DNA of 64,000 nucleotides from Flectonema sp. DT1601 (taxonomy: Eukaryota; Euglenozoa; Diplonemea; Diplonemida; Diplonemidae). A program made the translations under genes and the position numbers. Below, in pieces: positions 11,237-25,151 of this stretch (the stretch's first letter is position 1; the number at the start of each line of letters is the position of its first letter). The notes beneath the pieces are model-generated. The model saw only the letters and a list, made by a program, of their open reading frames with translations. It was not told the origin of the DNA and searched no databases. The DNA is taken from NCBI GenBank assembly GCA_964019425.1, contig OZ025781.1, forward strand, positions 874,501 to 938,500, given 5' to 3'.

Positions 11237-14200
11237 ATGTTCAGAAAATATGTTGAATTTAAGGAAGTGAATATTGAAGATTATGAGGATACTGGTAATC
11301 CGTTGGCTGCCTATGAACCTCTGGAAGCAGTCGATCCGTTAGCTCCAACACAACCACCGAGCGTAGTGCCAAGTGGAGGGGCGAGTTCGTCGAGTAGGAT
11401 GAGTTTATCAACATCACCACCGCTGGGTTTGTTGTCTTCACCAGAAGCGTTAGACATGACGAAATTGATTGATGTTGGTAGCGACAGCGAATCAATCGAA
11501 TCAATTGTTGAATTTAATAAAATTGCTAAACAACAACAACCATCAGCGACAAAGAAGATCCTCGCAGCTGTTTGCATCATCACAGTGATAATCGCAGCAG
11601 TCGCAATCTACTTCCTCGCTGCCACAACTGATGACCAGGAGTCAGAGGACAAAGAAAATGTTGTCATCGACTACCACAGCGCGGCTGTTATTGGAAGTGT
11701 CCCTGTTGGATTAACAAAAAGATTAGCCATCTCTGGTAACATCGCTTACTTAGCTGATGAAACTGCTGGTGTTCGGGCCTTAGACATTACCAGTCCCCCA
11801 AGTCCGGTAGAAGTAGCGCTTTTACAACCAAATGAAAACTTTAAAGTTGCACGTTCACTCTGCGTTCATAAGAAAACGTTGGCAATAGCTGATGCGCAGA
11901 CGGGAAGTATTCTTATTTACGATGTTTCAAGTCCCCTTCCAAAGTACTTAAGTCAGTTTAAGGTCACTTCCCGAAACTCTTCCGATCCCTCAAGTGAGTT
12001 TTTAGTTTATCGACCAACATCTGGAAAACAGCAAGATGTCATATTTATCCTTGATGAGTCTTCTGGTCTTCATCTTTTAAATGTCAAGGATCCCAAGAAT
12101 CCGAAGTACCTTTCTGTTATACTTCATGATGAGCATCCTACGAACATTAAAATCCATGAAGACTTAGCTTATGTTATACTTCGGGATAAGATGGCTATCG
12201 TGAGAGTTGATGATCACATTAACCCTTTGGTGGTTTCTAAAATTGAAATATTCACATTAATTGCGAGTATCGATGTTAGTAATCAAAGAGCTTACTTGAA
12301 TGATAAGGAGGGAGGTATTTACATCATTAACGTCTCTGATGACCAAAACCCTGTTGAAATCGAGGTAGATGAAAAAGGTCAGGAGATTGCTGCAGCAGCT
12401 CAATTAGAGCAACGTTCTGCCCAAACGTTGGAATCGGAGAACGTTGTTTTCAACACGCACATTGCAGTTTACGGACAGATCACAATTTCTGCTTCCAGAG
12501 GTCAGGTTTGGGTTGTGTCGTACGAAGATAACAGTGACACACCTAAGAAATTAAAACGTATCCCAGAACTCGATGGCACTCACGGGTTCGCCGTAGAAGA
12601 TGATTTTATTTACGCAGTTACTCAGGGAGGTGAGTTCGTTGTCGTCAAACTTTCTGTTCTTCGAAAGGCTATCGATCCATTTATTCCAAAAATGATGAAG
12701 CCTTCTAATGCTGAAAACGATATCCACTGGATGATTGAACCTCTTTTACAGGCTCTCGATAAGGTTTGTTATTTATTCTTCAAATTATTTATTTATTTAT
12801 CTTTCGATTTTACATATTTTCAATTTAACACACAAAACAGATTAAAGGAATAGATGTAAACATGAACGAGTCGAATCTCAATAAGTTAGATCTGACAGGA
12901 ATGCCAGAACCGTCACATATGGTTCACGGGGTTGGTGCGTTGTTGGACATTAGATCGTCTGTTGCGAACTACTTTGAGTTATACGACACAGACAGCCACT
13001 TGGCAACTCTCGATGGGCTTGTAAATGTTATGTCTCACAATGTTCCAGCCCCCCAGTCTGAAACTTCTGTTCGTGTGAACACCTTTCAATGTAGTCACAA
13101 AACAGTTGATGACAAAGTGTCGATAAACATTCAACTTTCTGCCTTATCTTTAGTTCCTGCTTATTCATTGCAGCCGTCACTTAAAGAACTCTTTTTGCCT
13201 ATCAGTGAATTGCGAGAACTTTGGGAGCTTCTTGACAGAAATGCTCCACCTGCGAGTGATGTTACGATTCTTGACTTCAATATTTATTATGAAGCTGCGG
13301 CAACCGTTGAAATCGAGATCAGTATTACGAAATCGAAGGAAGTTAGGTTTGTTTTTCAACTTGTTTTTTTAGGTTTAAAATAAGAAAGCTCTTGATGAAG
13401 GATGATCTGAGAGATTGAACTGCCAAGGGAAAGATAAAACTGACTCTTGAAGCTTTTATAAATTCATAGTTGAGTCTCTGTGAGAATACAATGTTGTTTG
13501 TTTGTGAACGAAATTGCAATCCGGTTGGACTGTGAGCTAAGAAAAGATTACATGTGATGCCTGACTTCTTTTACAGAGAGAGTCAATAAGAACCATTCAG
13601 ATTAGTCAGTAAAAAAAAAAAAAAAAAACAGCATCACTGTAAAAGAATACCACGCTGAGGTACAAATACTTGTTGATCCCGTTGATATGGTCATCGGGGA
13701 CGGTCTCCTAAGTGTGGCTGACGGCATAATTTCTCTTGTTTTTGGAGTCAAGAGCAAAGCATTTGCTACTGCAACAGCTTCAGTTGTTGACGACTCGACT
13801 GACTTGATGAGTTTGATCTACTCGGTATGGCAATAGTTTTATTTTATTTTCTTAAAGGCTGACTTGATTACAATAAAAGGAATGAATCTTTTTGAGAACA
13901 TGAAAATAAATCAACACAGACAATGAAACCACAACCGTATGGCAAGTTGGATGTAGTTCTTCCACTCCACACGGACTCTGAGAGATTCATTCCGATTGTT
14001 GCCATTCACGATCTCGACATCCTCAACGGGAAAATAGCTGAAATGACTGTCGACCTGGATCTCTCCTTCCTCAGAGTCCAAGAAAAAGGGATATCGATTA
14101 ACCATCTCAACTTCGTGACCAGCTCACTCAATCAGCTGGTTGAAGATGTTTCAGCTCACAAACCTATTCCAGGTTCTGTGTACAGCGATAACTTGGAGTA

Positions 14201-17200
14201 CTTCTTATCAGGTGTGTTGTTATGTTTCTTATCAAGTGTCTGTTCTGTTTCTGCGTTTGGAAATGCAAATGACGAAGAAAAGAAAACCACCACAGGAATC
14301 AACGGCACGATGGACTTTGATGAGGTACTAGACAGGTACTTAGCAATGCATGAGTCGTACCGACAGCTGGGTATTGGACTTCCTCAAGAGTTAAAGTTAG
14401 ACGAGTATCGAAGCCGTCAGGAAATCTCAAAGTCGGTGTTGTTCCAAAGAGATATTCTAGCCAAGCTTCAGAGAATCCATCCGTCGATTTTTGGAAGATT
14501 TTCAGATTCAAGAGGTGCTGACCCGTCGAGTGGTGAGAAGTTCGAACCGATAAACTACATTGGTGAGATCCTCGAATTCATCTTTGAGATTCCAGGAGCT
14601 GCTAGTGGGTCGGAGTACGGAATCGAACATCTCTCTTGGATGCTATCATTGAAAAGTAATTATAAGTTGAGCAGAAAGAACGCTCTGGCAATGATTGACT
14701 TGCTTCCTGAAAACATCTCTTCTCAATTTGACAAAGATTTTGAAATCCCTCGCAATAAATCAAACGGTATTGAATTCTCGCCAGAGGACTACCTACCGGG
14801 GTTGTTTACCAGCCTTGGGATTAAAACTACAGCAGAGAATGCAACTTTAATGGCTCTGGGTAAGTTCCTTGCAACAGTTCCTCCAACTTATGGAGTTAAT
14901 CCACGGTTTCAACATGAAATGTTAGTGGAGTTGAATAATAGTTACCCGGCTTTGTTTGGAGGTTTCAATTCGGATCTTACAAACCCAAGCACCGGATCCA
15001 CTTTCGACTGGCGGGATTACCTTCCGGAGGTCGGCAACATCCTCCGCGTTGATCTTCGATACGAACGCGAGCTCAATTTGATATTTGGTTCAAGTCCTAC
15101 TGTTGGAGGTTTTCTGAGTTTTCTAAAAAACCGTTTTGAATATACATCCGGTATGGGAACTAATTTTATTGGTGCGGTGAAAACGATAAAGGGAGACAGA
15201 TATCTGACATTGGATTTATGGCTGGCGTTTGATATCGATCTGCTTGGAAATATTGAAAAGGTCTCCGAACCAGTCTTGAATAGAGCTTTAGATGGAACTG
15301 GTCTTGAGGACCTTATGAAGAATCGACTCATGTCTGTAGTCGGAGACATCATTCCAAATATCGACGGGGAATTCGGAGCTCGTTTAGGGATCAGTGTGAA
15401 GGTCGGAATGGCGATATCTCCTTTACTGAAATCTAGAACTGCTGGAAGGCCTCAGATGTATATTATGGTTCCTAATATGAAACTCGAAGGTAAGCTAACG
15501 GCGGTTGATTACAACACCAACATCGCGTTCTCTGCGGCTGAAACTTCGGACTTGACGTTCCCGATTAGGAACTCGAACATCACTTTGAGTTTTGGATTTG
15601 AGACGAGCAATGACGAAAGTAATCCAATAATGATTATCGATGAACGGTCTAGCTTGGTATTCAACACTGCTCCTCTGCTGAGTTCGCTCAAAGAGATTGG
15701 AATTGCAAACATGCAACTTCCGGTTAGATTTCCATCTCTGAAGGAGAGTGCTTTGCTTTCACTTGAGTTCGAACATCTTAACAACAACTCGGTTGGTGTA
15801 GCGAAGGCAGTGGTACCATCACTGCCATCTGTTGTTACTGTGAGTGAGTCGACAGTTATTTCATTCTTGGCTGGTGGAACACAATTTGACTTTCCGATTC
15901 AAGATATTTCCTTCACGGAAACAGGACTGGTGTCTCTGATCACCTACATGAAGGAAGAAGGCTTTGGTGATAATTGTCCTTACAAGATGCTCGGACACGA
16001 TCAATTAACTGATCAGGTCGCTGCGTTCTTTGCTAAGCCAGGGGATCTCGTATCGTATATTGTAAGAGAGTGGAATATTGATCTTTGCAGTTCAGGTTTG
16101 TTCTTTGTTCTTCTTTTTACTAACAAACAAGCAATCTTTTCAAGATGGTCTTTCTGCCGCTGGTGTGCTGTGAGGATTGCCCTCTGCTGTTCACTTTTGT
16201 AAATTTCGGTTAACTGATACTCGCTAGGATAACTCAAGTAACTCTCCCTGGAAAATAAAACAACAAACAAACACCCACAGCCATGACATTCCTCGCAAGC
16301 ACCCCGACACCGTTTGACGTTAAAAACCTCGACATCACGAGCATCGAAGTGGAGCTAATTTCGAACGGGAGCGATTGGCGAGGAATAGTAAAAGCCGACA
16401 CAACGATGTTCGAAACGGGCTGTGAAGCGGAGCTTTTAATTGGAACGAACTGGGAAGTTCAGAATACCAGCGTATCGTGTGATATTGTAACACCTCAATA
16501 CGAGTTCAGTACTCTCATTCAAATGGACGACGACAGCTGCAACGGTGCCAACAACGGAATTATAGATTACAAATCCACTACCTCTGGATTCGAAGGACAA
16601 GGAATTATAAAACAAAAAACCACTTGCGGGGTACATGGCGACCCGCTTTGGGAGGTTGCGGTGTCCGGCAGCAAGGCAATGTTGTGGGATGTAAAGGTTT
16701 CAGATGCGAATGTGAGTATTTCTTCGGTTATTGAAAAGAATCCTAATTCTGGAAAGTTTGAAACCAATTGGTCAGGAAGCGTGGAGGGAAGGGTTTCTAT
16801 TGGAGAGAGCAGTAATATTGTTGCTAACGTTCTGTTTGATAACCTCGAGATGACTGTAGCTTCACTTGATCTCAGTGGGTCTGCAACAATCGGACCTGTG
16901 TCGGGTACGATGGATCTGTCTTTTGATAACACTAGTAAGACTTTATCTGGAACTGGTGACCTTGTGATTTCTTTAAAGAATTCTCAACTAAGAGGCATTG
17001 CTTCGACAATCACTCACGTGGCTACTTACACTAAACAAAACACTCACTTGCCTCTGTGGACAGTCACTGGTAGCTCTGCTTCACTAAATGTTTACGGAGT
17101 TGAGGTTCAGACTGCCACTGTAAACATTAATGGAAGCATTTCTCAAACCACCACTTCGTGGGAAGGTGAGCTCAGCGGAAAAGGTTTGTTAATTGTGACG

Positions 17201-20200
17201 TTATTTTTCAGACTTCTACTGTTGCGTCATGTTCTTGTCGCGAGGTTCACTTTGGGATTGGCTGTCTTCGTATTGTTGATATTTATTCAATTTAATGAGA
17301 AACAACAAAACAGGTTCATTTATGAATGGAGCCGACCTGTCGGTGTCAGCCAACATAACGAAGGACGAGATGCTGACGCCACTTTCCGTCCCGATGACTA
17401 TTTCCTCGGGAGAGTTTGAGTTTATTGGAACTGCTGAGGTCAGTACTGATAATGAAGATGAACCGTGCAAGGCATTTGAAGCAATGGGAGATGTTACTTT
17501 CAGTAAACTGAATACCACTTTTATTAGCGAGCTGCAGTACTTTCGTTGTCTAACAGGACCTACGGAAACTCTTTATGAAATCAATGCGAACGCCGTACTT
17601 CAGGTACCGTATAACGGAATTACATTCAACGATGCGATCACTGGAGAGTTGATGTCAACAGTAGCTGAGCCAACTCAATTCGAAGGGAAACTGACATCAT
17701 CAGCGATGATGTTTGGTAACTCTGCCCTGGCTGAGATTCCAGTATGTTTGTCACCTTTGCTTGGAAATACCCAAAATGGTTTTGGGAAGGATACTTGTGA
17801 ACTTTCTAAAAGAACCTGAGAGAGGGGGGGAGGTCGATGGATCTGTCAGAGTCCCGATAATTTTATTTCTTTTATTTTATCCTTTTCCCGTGTCTTATCA
17901 TAAACATTATCAAACAGGTTATCCGAAGCACCCTTCAAGAAACAAGAATAGGAACCTTCTTTACAACAGCGAATGGATTAATTAGTGGAGACTTGCAATT
18001 CGACCACATCAACGACTGCAATACTCCATCTCCGGGAACTGGAGGTGCTACAGTTCGTATCGCAGGTCTCGAAGCCTTTGCGTTTAGAGGGCCGGTTGAA
18101 CACAACTCCTGCAGTGGTGTTGTAAAAATGTACGGCAAGTACATGAACACTTGGACTGCACAAGATGGGAAGATCTTTCAATGGCTGGAAGTTAATCTTA
18201 CTTCTTCCTCGCATGGAGGAAATCCCATGGCGAGCCTTAGCACTAGAACATGGACCGGCGTGATTACCGCCCACCCTGTTGTCGGGGTATGTTTTTCTTA
18301 TTACTGTTGCTCTACTAGCCTGTTGCTACGAGAGGAAACTGCAAACGATAACTTCAAAAACAGGGTGTATCACAACAATACCTTCTAGACACTACTAACA
18401 TGAATGCTTCTGCAGTAATTATCTGGAATGATCCAGCTGGTTACGTTTCGATTGCCGTAGCGCTGGATGGCTGCAAAGGACAGGGAACACTCGCTGTTAG
18501 AAATCTACCTGGAAACATACCTCCCTTTGAGGTCGGGGTTAATTTTTCGAGACCAGCATGCAATGAAAATGCGTGGAACTTAGCTGGTTTCGGAAGAAAC
18601 CTCGTTATTCCATTTGGGCCTGGCAAGCGACTGACGATCAAATCGCTAGCTGTTGAAATAGCAAATAACAACGCTGATCAGAAAAGTGTCCGCATAACCG
18701 GAGAGATGATGGGTTTTAACGCCGAAATGTCATTTCAGCTGCAGCCGTTTCGCAATTTCAGTCTCGTGGCCCAACCCAACTCGGGAAGTGTAGTCAATTT
18801 GGGTTCAATTTCAAAGGAGTTTGTGTCTCCAATAGGCGCCTCAGTTGGAATAGGTCATCCTGACATCAACTCAGCAATGAATTCTGTTATATTTAGTAAT
18901 GTTGTTCTCGTTGTTAACTTTACTGAGATGTATGCCTACATATCTGCTGATGCTTCGTTTTTCGGTATGCCAGTTGAGATACTAATAGCTGCAGGTGCTG
19001 GTTCTAATAACAAGTGGGGATTTGGTTTTATGATCACAGCAAGAGACCTTTCATCACGTTCTGGAACACCTCCAGTAATTGAGACTATTATCAAGGAATT
19101 GAAATTGCGTTACATTTCCTTCAGCATCTGCAAGCAAGGATTCGAAGTAATGGACATCAGGACCGGGCAGATGATTTCATTTCGCAGCGGCATTAGTATT
19201 CGAACAGTTTTGGGATTCAACTCGCAAGCTGTTGAAGACGTAATGGCTGTTGCACCACAAGACTTGGCGCAGCAAATCAGCGGTTCGAAAGATCCCCACT
19301 CGGGAGGTCTCATTGTCGTCGCTGATATCTTGTCCATCAGCGAAGTTGACGTTTTTGTAATACTGGCGGGTAACATTCCTCTTGGAGGAGATGTTGTTCT
19401 TCGTGAGGTTGCTTTGTGCTTTAAGATATCAATAGTTATGAGTATTGGATTTCTAGTCAAGCTTGACTTCACTCTCGGGGGTACGAATCCTCAGGTATTT
19501 CAAGCTGGAGGTTTTATTTCGATGGATACGACTGGAGCGTTGACAGTTGGTCTTTCAGTAGACAGCAACAAGCCTTGGGATGAGCCGTTTGGCATCTCAG
19601 GAACAAAAATATTATTTCCCGTTGGTATCCAAATGTCGGCTGTCCCAGCTTCCCCAATCGCACTGACCCGATTTTCTATCATCGGGGGAATTCAAGTCGG
19701 TGCTGCTGCTGGGACTGTTGTAATTGGAGCTGATGTTGTGGATTTCAGAAAAAGTGCTTTCAAGGCAGAAGTTAATAATCTAAACGTTCGCATTCTGATT
19801 GAAGAAGTCTGCGGATGCAAAAAGTGTGTCGAAGGACCTGGTGAGGTACTAACTGACAGCTCAGTTGATTTCATGTACGCAAGTTTTAACCCTGACCCTT
19901 TCAACGAAGTTAGAATCCACATTGGAGCTGTTTCTGAACCCATCCCCCCAGGCACTATCGTTAACATTACGAATATGAAAATTATGGGGGCCTTGACAGT
20001 AACAGAAGCAACGTTTAAGTTAGACGCTGAGGGTCTGGAAACCTCCCTTCAGTTACAACCAGTTACTTGGGGTCCGTTAGATATCACTGCGGCGAGTAAC
20101 CCAAATAAAGGACCGAGTTTTCTTGTGAAGCTCACTATTTTTGATAGGATTTTACAAGTTTCAGGACAAGTCCAAGTCCTGGGATTCTCTGCAACCATCG

Positions 20201-21018
20201 ACATGTTATTAAATGAGAAGATAACGAGAGGAAACGTCTCATTCAACATCAATAAGTTTGCTGTGATAGCATCACTCGAATCTACAGGCAAACCTTTATC
20301 TTCTAATCATAAAAGTGTAATTATGGGAAGTTTTGGTAATGATATCAACAGTCAACTGGCTGACGACTCGGCATCAGCAACCGATTCTGACTTGTCTGCA
20401 TCCTACACACGTGAACACAAGAAGGCTCTAAAGGACAAAAAATCGAAGCAAAAGAAATACGATGACGAGAAAAGGGAATACAAGAATAAGAAAGCAGCGT
20501 CCGATAAGAAGATAGACTCCGCCAAGAAAGATCTCCAGAAGAAGGAAAAGAAAAAGAACGATGCCAAATGCCCGAAGTGCAAATCCTTCACCGGCTGTTT
20601 TAAGTCCCTCGGTTGTAATATCGTTAAAACAGCTAAGAAGGCATGGGAAGGGGCGAAGAACACTTTGTCTACACTTGAAAATGATACCAAGAAACTTCTT
20701 GATTCAGCTGAAAAATTAGTAAATGACGCAAAGAGGGAGTTAGACAAAGCAATTGATACTTTAAAGAAGATCGGAGACATGTTGAAAGATTTAAAAAATA
20801 TGATCATCCAGTTTGATAAGAACTTAATAGTCGTCAACGAGGTTGACTTCTCAGCAACTCTCAGCAGAAGTTCAGCTACGGCATCGATAAAAGCTGACAT
20901 CACTGTGGCTGGCAATCGGTTAGTCCTGTCGTACCGCGGAAGGATCTTTCTTGGTGATGTGAGGAAAGCTATCCAAGACAAGGCTACTGATGTTATTAAC
21001 AAGTTAATTAAGAAATAG
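11237..21018 (+). CDS. giant type II membrane protein with LVIVD-like propeller and repeated extracellular domains
   Basis: Nine exons join in frame to 2890 residues: 11237-12763, 12841-13346, 13632-13824, 13920-14211, 14296-16095, 16281-17183, 17314-17741, 17918-18286 and 18364-21018. All introns are GT-AG. The 14212-14295 intron is also open and in frame, so it is less sure. Residues 1-107 are cytoplasmic and acidic/Ser-rich. One membrane segment (about 108-129) has no preceding signal peptide. Next comes a beta-propeller-like stretch of LVIVD-type repeats (VRALDITSPPSPVEVA, LHLLNVKDPKNPKYLS, IYIINVSDDQNPVEIE). Then follow helical/beta modules, three FGxF-type repeats (14.45-15.1 kb) and W-rich beta repeats (16.3-17.2 kb). 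The C-terminus has a Lys-rich coiled coil (about 20400-20560) with CPKCKSFTGC and a small final beta region. I know no named family for the whole; a surface or adhesion role is a guess. Confidence 0.8.
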
Positions 21019-23028
21019 TTGAGTAGATAGTAGTTCGCAACACGTTGTTCGTTTTTTATTAATTTGTTTTTATTAGTTTCCGTATGTGACTGAAACAATC
21101 CTTGCAAAGCAACGAACGTTTTCTTTTTGTTGTTAAATACTTCTGACGAGCAAGCAACTGCTCCTTTAATGACCAGCGTGCCATTTCTTTTGTACTCCGT
21201 GTTTCTGCTTTCGGATATTTGATAGAATTTATTTGCCTAAACATCTATTATTTATTTGATAACTTTCTTTAAGGCTAATACCAACTATTTGAGAAGTGCT
21301 TCTGCTGAAGTAGTACTGAAGTACTGTCTCGAAGCTGGCTTCCGTTATGTTGGTATTTCTTTGATTTATTTTATTTTTCTTTATTCTGTTACCTCATCTG
21401 AAAAAACTTCACGAGTATTGTTATGATTTGTTTTCTATTGGCATGGTTTGAGTTTTCTCACATTTCGAATGATCTTTGCCCGCGAGTACGCTTGTTTTTT
21501 TTTTTAATTCATAATTGTGTCGTTATTTTGGGGGTGCGCAAAAATAAATCCCTCTCTTTTCCCGCCAATCTTTTATTTTTATTTTTATTTTTTTTATTTT
21601 CGATTTTTTTTGTATCTTGGTAATCCGATGACGGTGGAAGCATTGAGGTTACCAGATCTGTTGATCTGGAATGCCGTAAATAGTCTTCTTGGAATTAAGT
21701 TCTGCAGAATTAGAGATCCTCAAATTTGAAGAGTCTCTAACTAATAAAATAATAATATTGACTGGAATACATTCCTCCAGAACTAACTCATAAGGGCCAA
21801 GGGAGACTAAGCAGGATAGGATTAAAGCCTGAAACTACCTACGTATTCTACAGTTCTAACGAAAGCAATTTATTGTTAATACCAACAATATAGCTAAACG
21901 GTTAGTTTGATGTGTGTTTTTTTTTTTTTTTTTTTTTACGTGTGTCACTTGTGATAATTCACTGCTAATGTACTAAAATTAATTGATACAAACTGTGGCT
22001 ACAAAGGTTCACTATTTCTTTTTAAAAACTAAAACCTAACTCCACACAATTGCATGTCATAAACCAAATCATTACCTTCCGATTTATTGGTTTGAATATT
22101 TGCTGTGTGAAAACTCCTGCTGATACCTAAATATTGGCCACAACCTAACTTCACAGAATAGTGCAAACGTCAAAAAAAAAAGAATGGAACCGAAATGAAC
22201 TTATTTCTTTTGAATTTATTTTTCATAATAGTTACATTAATATAATTACCCTTTGTCGTCTCTTCCCCTTTATTGAATTCAAATCGCTTCGTTTATCGAT
22301 GAAGAGGAAGTTCCTGGTGAGGCAAGAAGCTAGAACCATTTGATAACTGTGTTGTGAAGTGGAGGTGAATTTCTCCTTTCCATCAACCAATACACATAGA
22401 ACTCTATATCTTTCCCCTTCCTCCGTACTTTTATTTTTTGTGCAAAGACCTGCAGTATTCTTCCCAAATAAATCTTTTCGTATCGTATCAAACTTCCCCC
22501 CGTAATAATTAAGGAAAGTAATCTGATGTGGTAAAGTAAGAAATATGTAATGACAGTATTCTGGAAGCTATCCTTCTCACACATGTTCAGTTTAAGGACT
22601 GCGTGTGTCAGCTCTGTTTAGAAACATGTGCTGAAATTCGTTTATTCTTACTTAGGAGAGTTTATAGATGGAGACAACCAAATTACGATTGTTAACTTTC
22701 TATTTTAAGTAGTCCACTAATATCTAACTAATTAGTGAGTCGAAATATCGGATTGACCACTGGAAAGTCTGCACTCATTCTTTTTGCTAATCCTTTCTTT
22801 TTTTGAGATTTTTATTCCATTTTTTGAATTTTCGATAGAAAAATAAATAGTAGTATATCCTTCGTTACTTGATGGATGTGCTAAATAATTTATGTTTTAT
22901 ATTTATTTTTTATTTCCTTTAACATTTTTGCAAAAATAGTTTTCTTTTTTTAATTTTCCTTTAATATTTATTTACCTTTGAAGTGTGAAGGAATAATACT
23001 AACTGCTGACTAACTACTATTTTAAGCT

Positions 23029-23100
23029 GTAACGGGCTACAGGGCATGGGGCGCTCAACCTGTAGTACGTGGCCCCGAATCCCCATATTCGACAGCACAT
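23029..23100 (+). repeat. dispersed repeat, fragment 1
   Basis: About 70 bp containing GTAACGGGCTACAGGGCATG and CGCTCAACCTG. It matches the reverse complement of about 49450-49528, where the equivalent reads GTAACGGACTACAGGGCATG. In the 49-kb copy this segment directly follows the partner of the 23641-23735 fragment. Here it lies about 540 bp before it, so the order differs. Confidence 0.6.
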
Positions 23101-23640
23101 ATGGGATTTTTTATCGATACCAACTCCGAACCCTATTCTCGTTTTAGCCGGTTTCAAGTTGCTTTCCATTTAATATTAGTATCAAGTTACACCCCCGAGC
23201 ACTATGATCTACCTCCACTCTCGAGATGAACTAATCGATCCTTTTTACTTTTTTTTAGAACAGTTTAGCTCACTTCTTCCTCTCATATTTGATGTCACTT
23301 AGCTGGATATCAGCTTCTGGTTCTTCTTAAGACCAGCTCTGGCATGTTATCTTTTTATTCCCCATTCTAACTCGTTAACCTGAAAACATCTTTTGACAGG
23401 GTTTCTTTATGCTTCGTATTGCTGCACATGGTAATAGATGCTTACCTAAACCTTTCCCACATACCCAGATTTGAATCAACTGCTAAAAAAGCAGTACCCA
23501 AACTTCAGTAATGAATGGCGAAATGTTCAGCTGACCCAAGTGTTCTGATTACTAGCATGTATATGACTCTATGTTGAACCCCACCTGCAGTTCACACAAA
23601 CTATGTTACTGATACACCTGAAAACTACATATTCTATTAC

Positions 23641-23735
23641 CCTTTGATGTTAGGAAACTGCAGAAATGAATACTTTTCTTTTATTGATCTCTACTTTTCT
23701 TATTCTCACTTTTCTGTTCTAAAATTAATGGTACT
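23641..23735 (+). repeat. dispersed repeat, fragment 2
   Basis: About 95 bp, with two mismatches by eye to the reverse complement of 49528-49621. It begins CCTTTGATGTTAGGAAACTG. Both copies are open in the same reading frame, but no protein family is recognisable. Class unknown (SINE, or untranslated part of a larger element). Confidence 0.7.
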
Positions 23736-24015
23736 GATACACCTGAAAACGTTATTTTTGTTGTAAAGCTCCACGAAACGTGGACCGCACATGGACCATT
23801 CAGAATCAAGCAACGAAACTGGAGGAGAAAGAGAAAGACTACACTGATTGATACAAACGACATGTGTGATGTCTGAACATACCTATGCTTGTTGTCATTT
23901 CATTTCCCCACCAGCAAAAAAAGCTATGGAATCAACCCGTACCAGGCAATGTTAGGCAATGTATATTCACACATATTTCAGGCAACACCACCAAAAAAAC
24001 CAAAAAATAATAACT

Positions 24016-25151
24016 ATGACATCTTCGTCAGAGTCAGAGTTAAGTTTCGAACAGCAGGAACTACGAAAAGTGTCAGCGAAACTTGAGATGATCGAAGCAA
24101 TTCAGATGGCAAAACACGAAAACGATCTCAACACGTACAAGCTGAAACTGGAGAAGAAAGAGCAAGACTACAGAGATATATTGAAGAAGCCTACTGAGGT
24201 ATACCTTTTACTTTTTCTTTGTATACCTTTACTTTTTTTCTTACACATGTATCGAGGTTCAAAAAGCAATTTCAGAGAAAAGGTTAAGATCAATCAGTTA
24301 CAGATAATGAACCTTGTCTGAACGGGTCCAACCTTTTTTTGTGTTACTCACCCAATAAATCAATCCCAACAGAAAACACGCAACCAAACCGAACATGAAT
24401 TGCCAGAGGGTTATGAATTGGCACCGGTATTGCGTGCGAGAGGAATCGACCCCACCATATTTAACCGATCGCGCACTGCATCCACAAAAGCAACAGATCT
24501 TTGGCCCTCCTTGATTCCAAATAAATGCGAAGTCTGCGGGGCTACTAAGGGGTTACTCGTGCCCATATTATTCGTGAGAGGAATGATGCTAAGCGACTGC
24601 AGTTAGACTATGACTCTAACAAGAATGTTCTCTTACTTTGTGGGACTAGGGATACATATCGGTCAAAGGATCCTCCGAAATCTTGGAAATGCCATGCGAT
24701 GTTTGACAGAATGATAATGTCATTTCTGCATGTACCTAATGATGAAACCCAGACACAGTTTATTGTGATTGGAGGGCCTCATAACGGCAAGGTGGTGACA
24801 TTCTCCCGCAGTCCACACCGACGTGCGATACATTCTCATTTTGAGCATTGTCGTTTGAATAATAGTTTCCGTCTTGCAGGGGACATAACCGTGAGGCTAG
24901 GGACAGAGGACATGAAACCAACAGACCAAACAATTCAGAACTGGGCCGCCAATGTTACCCCTACTGATGGTCCCACAAAAATAAAGGAATCCAAGAAACA
25001 TGAGGAGAAACGGGTGGATCCCAGCGACCCATCAGCAGGGAAGTTCACTTACAAGGAGTTCATCAACTTCTATGGTCAGAAAGATGGGGCTGCTACATGG
25101 AAAAAGGCAAAACCAAGAATAAGAAAGGGACACAATAAAAAAAAGAAGTGA
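24016..25151 (+). pseudogene. HNH-nuclease-like gene with one frame change
   Basis: Exon 1 (24016-24198) encodes a charged helical N-terminus, MTSSSESELSFEQQELRKVS onward. A GT-AG intron (24199-24372) leads to exon 2. Exon 2 encodes NKCEVCGATKGLLV and the homology then continues in another frame from about 24570: HIIRERNDAK, NVLLLCG, CHAMFDRM. The order CxxC, HII, N-x-LLC, CH-x-FD is that of an HNH zinc-finger endonuclease fold. The C-terminus is basic and ends in a lysine run at 25149. The change near 24565-24570 fits loss of one base in a short C-run, so this is a recent pseudogene, a sequencing error or a missed splice. A leader-like acceptor (AG 23980-23981) precedes the start. Last plus-strand gene before the switch. 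Confidence 0.6.

Larger units (their letters stand above)
21019..23979. other. 3-kb gene-poor, A/T-rich region with repeat fragments
   Basis: No convincing gene. There are long homopolymers (T-run near 21921-21938), many short A/T-rich shadow frames, and two pieces of a dispersed repeat (23029-23100 and 23641-23735) that recur inverted at 49.44-49.62 kb. The phrase TGATACACCTGAAAAC occurs twice (about 23610 and 23731). Confidence 0.5.

Noticed and set aside
20403-21107. 234-codon minus-strand frame
   Set aside because: Shadow of the lysine-rich coiled coil of the giant gene; its Leu/Phe-rich content is the complement of AAG/AAA codons.
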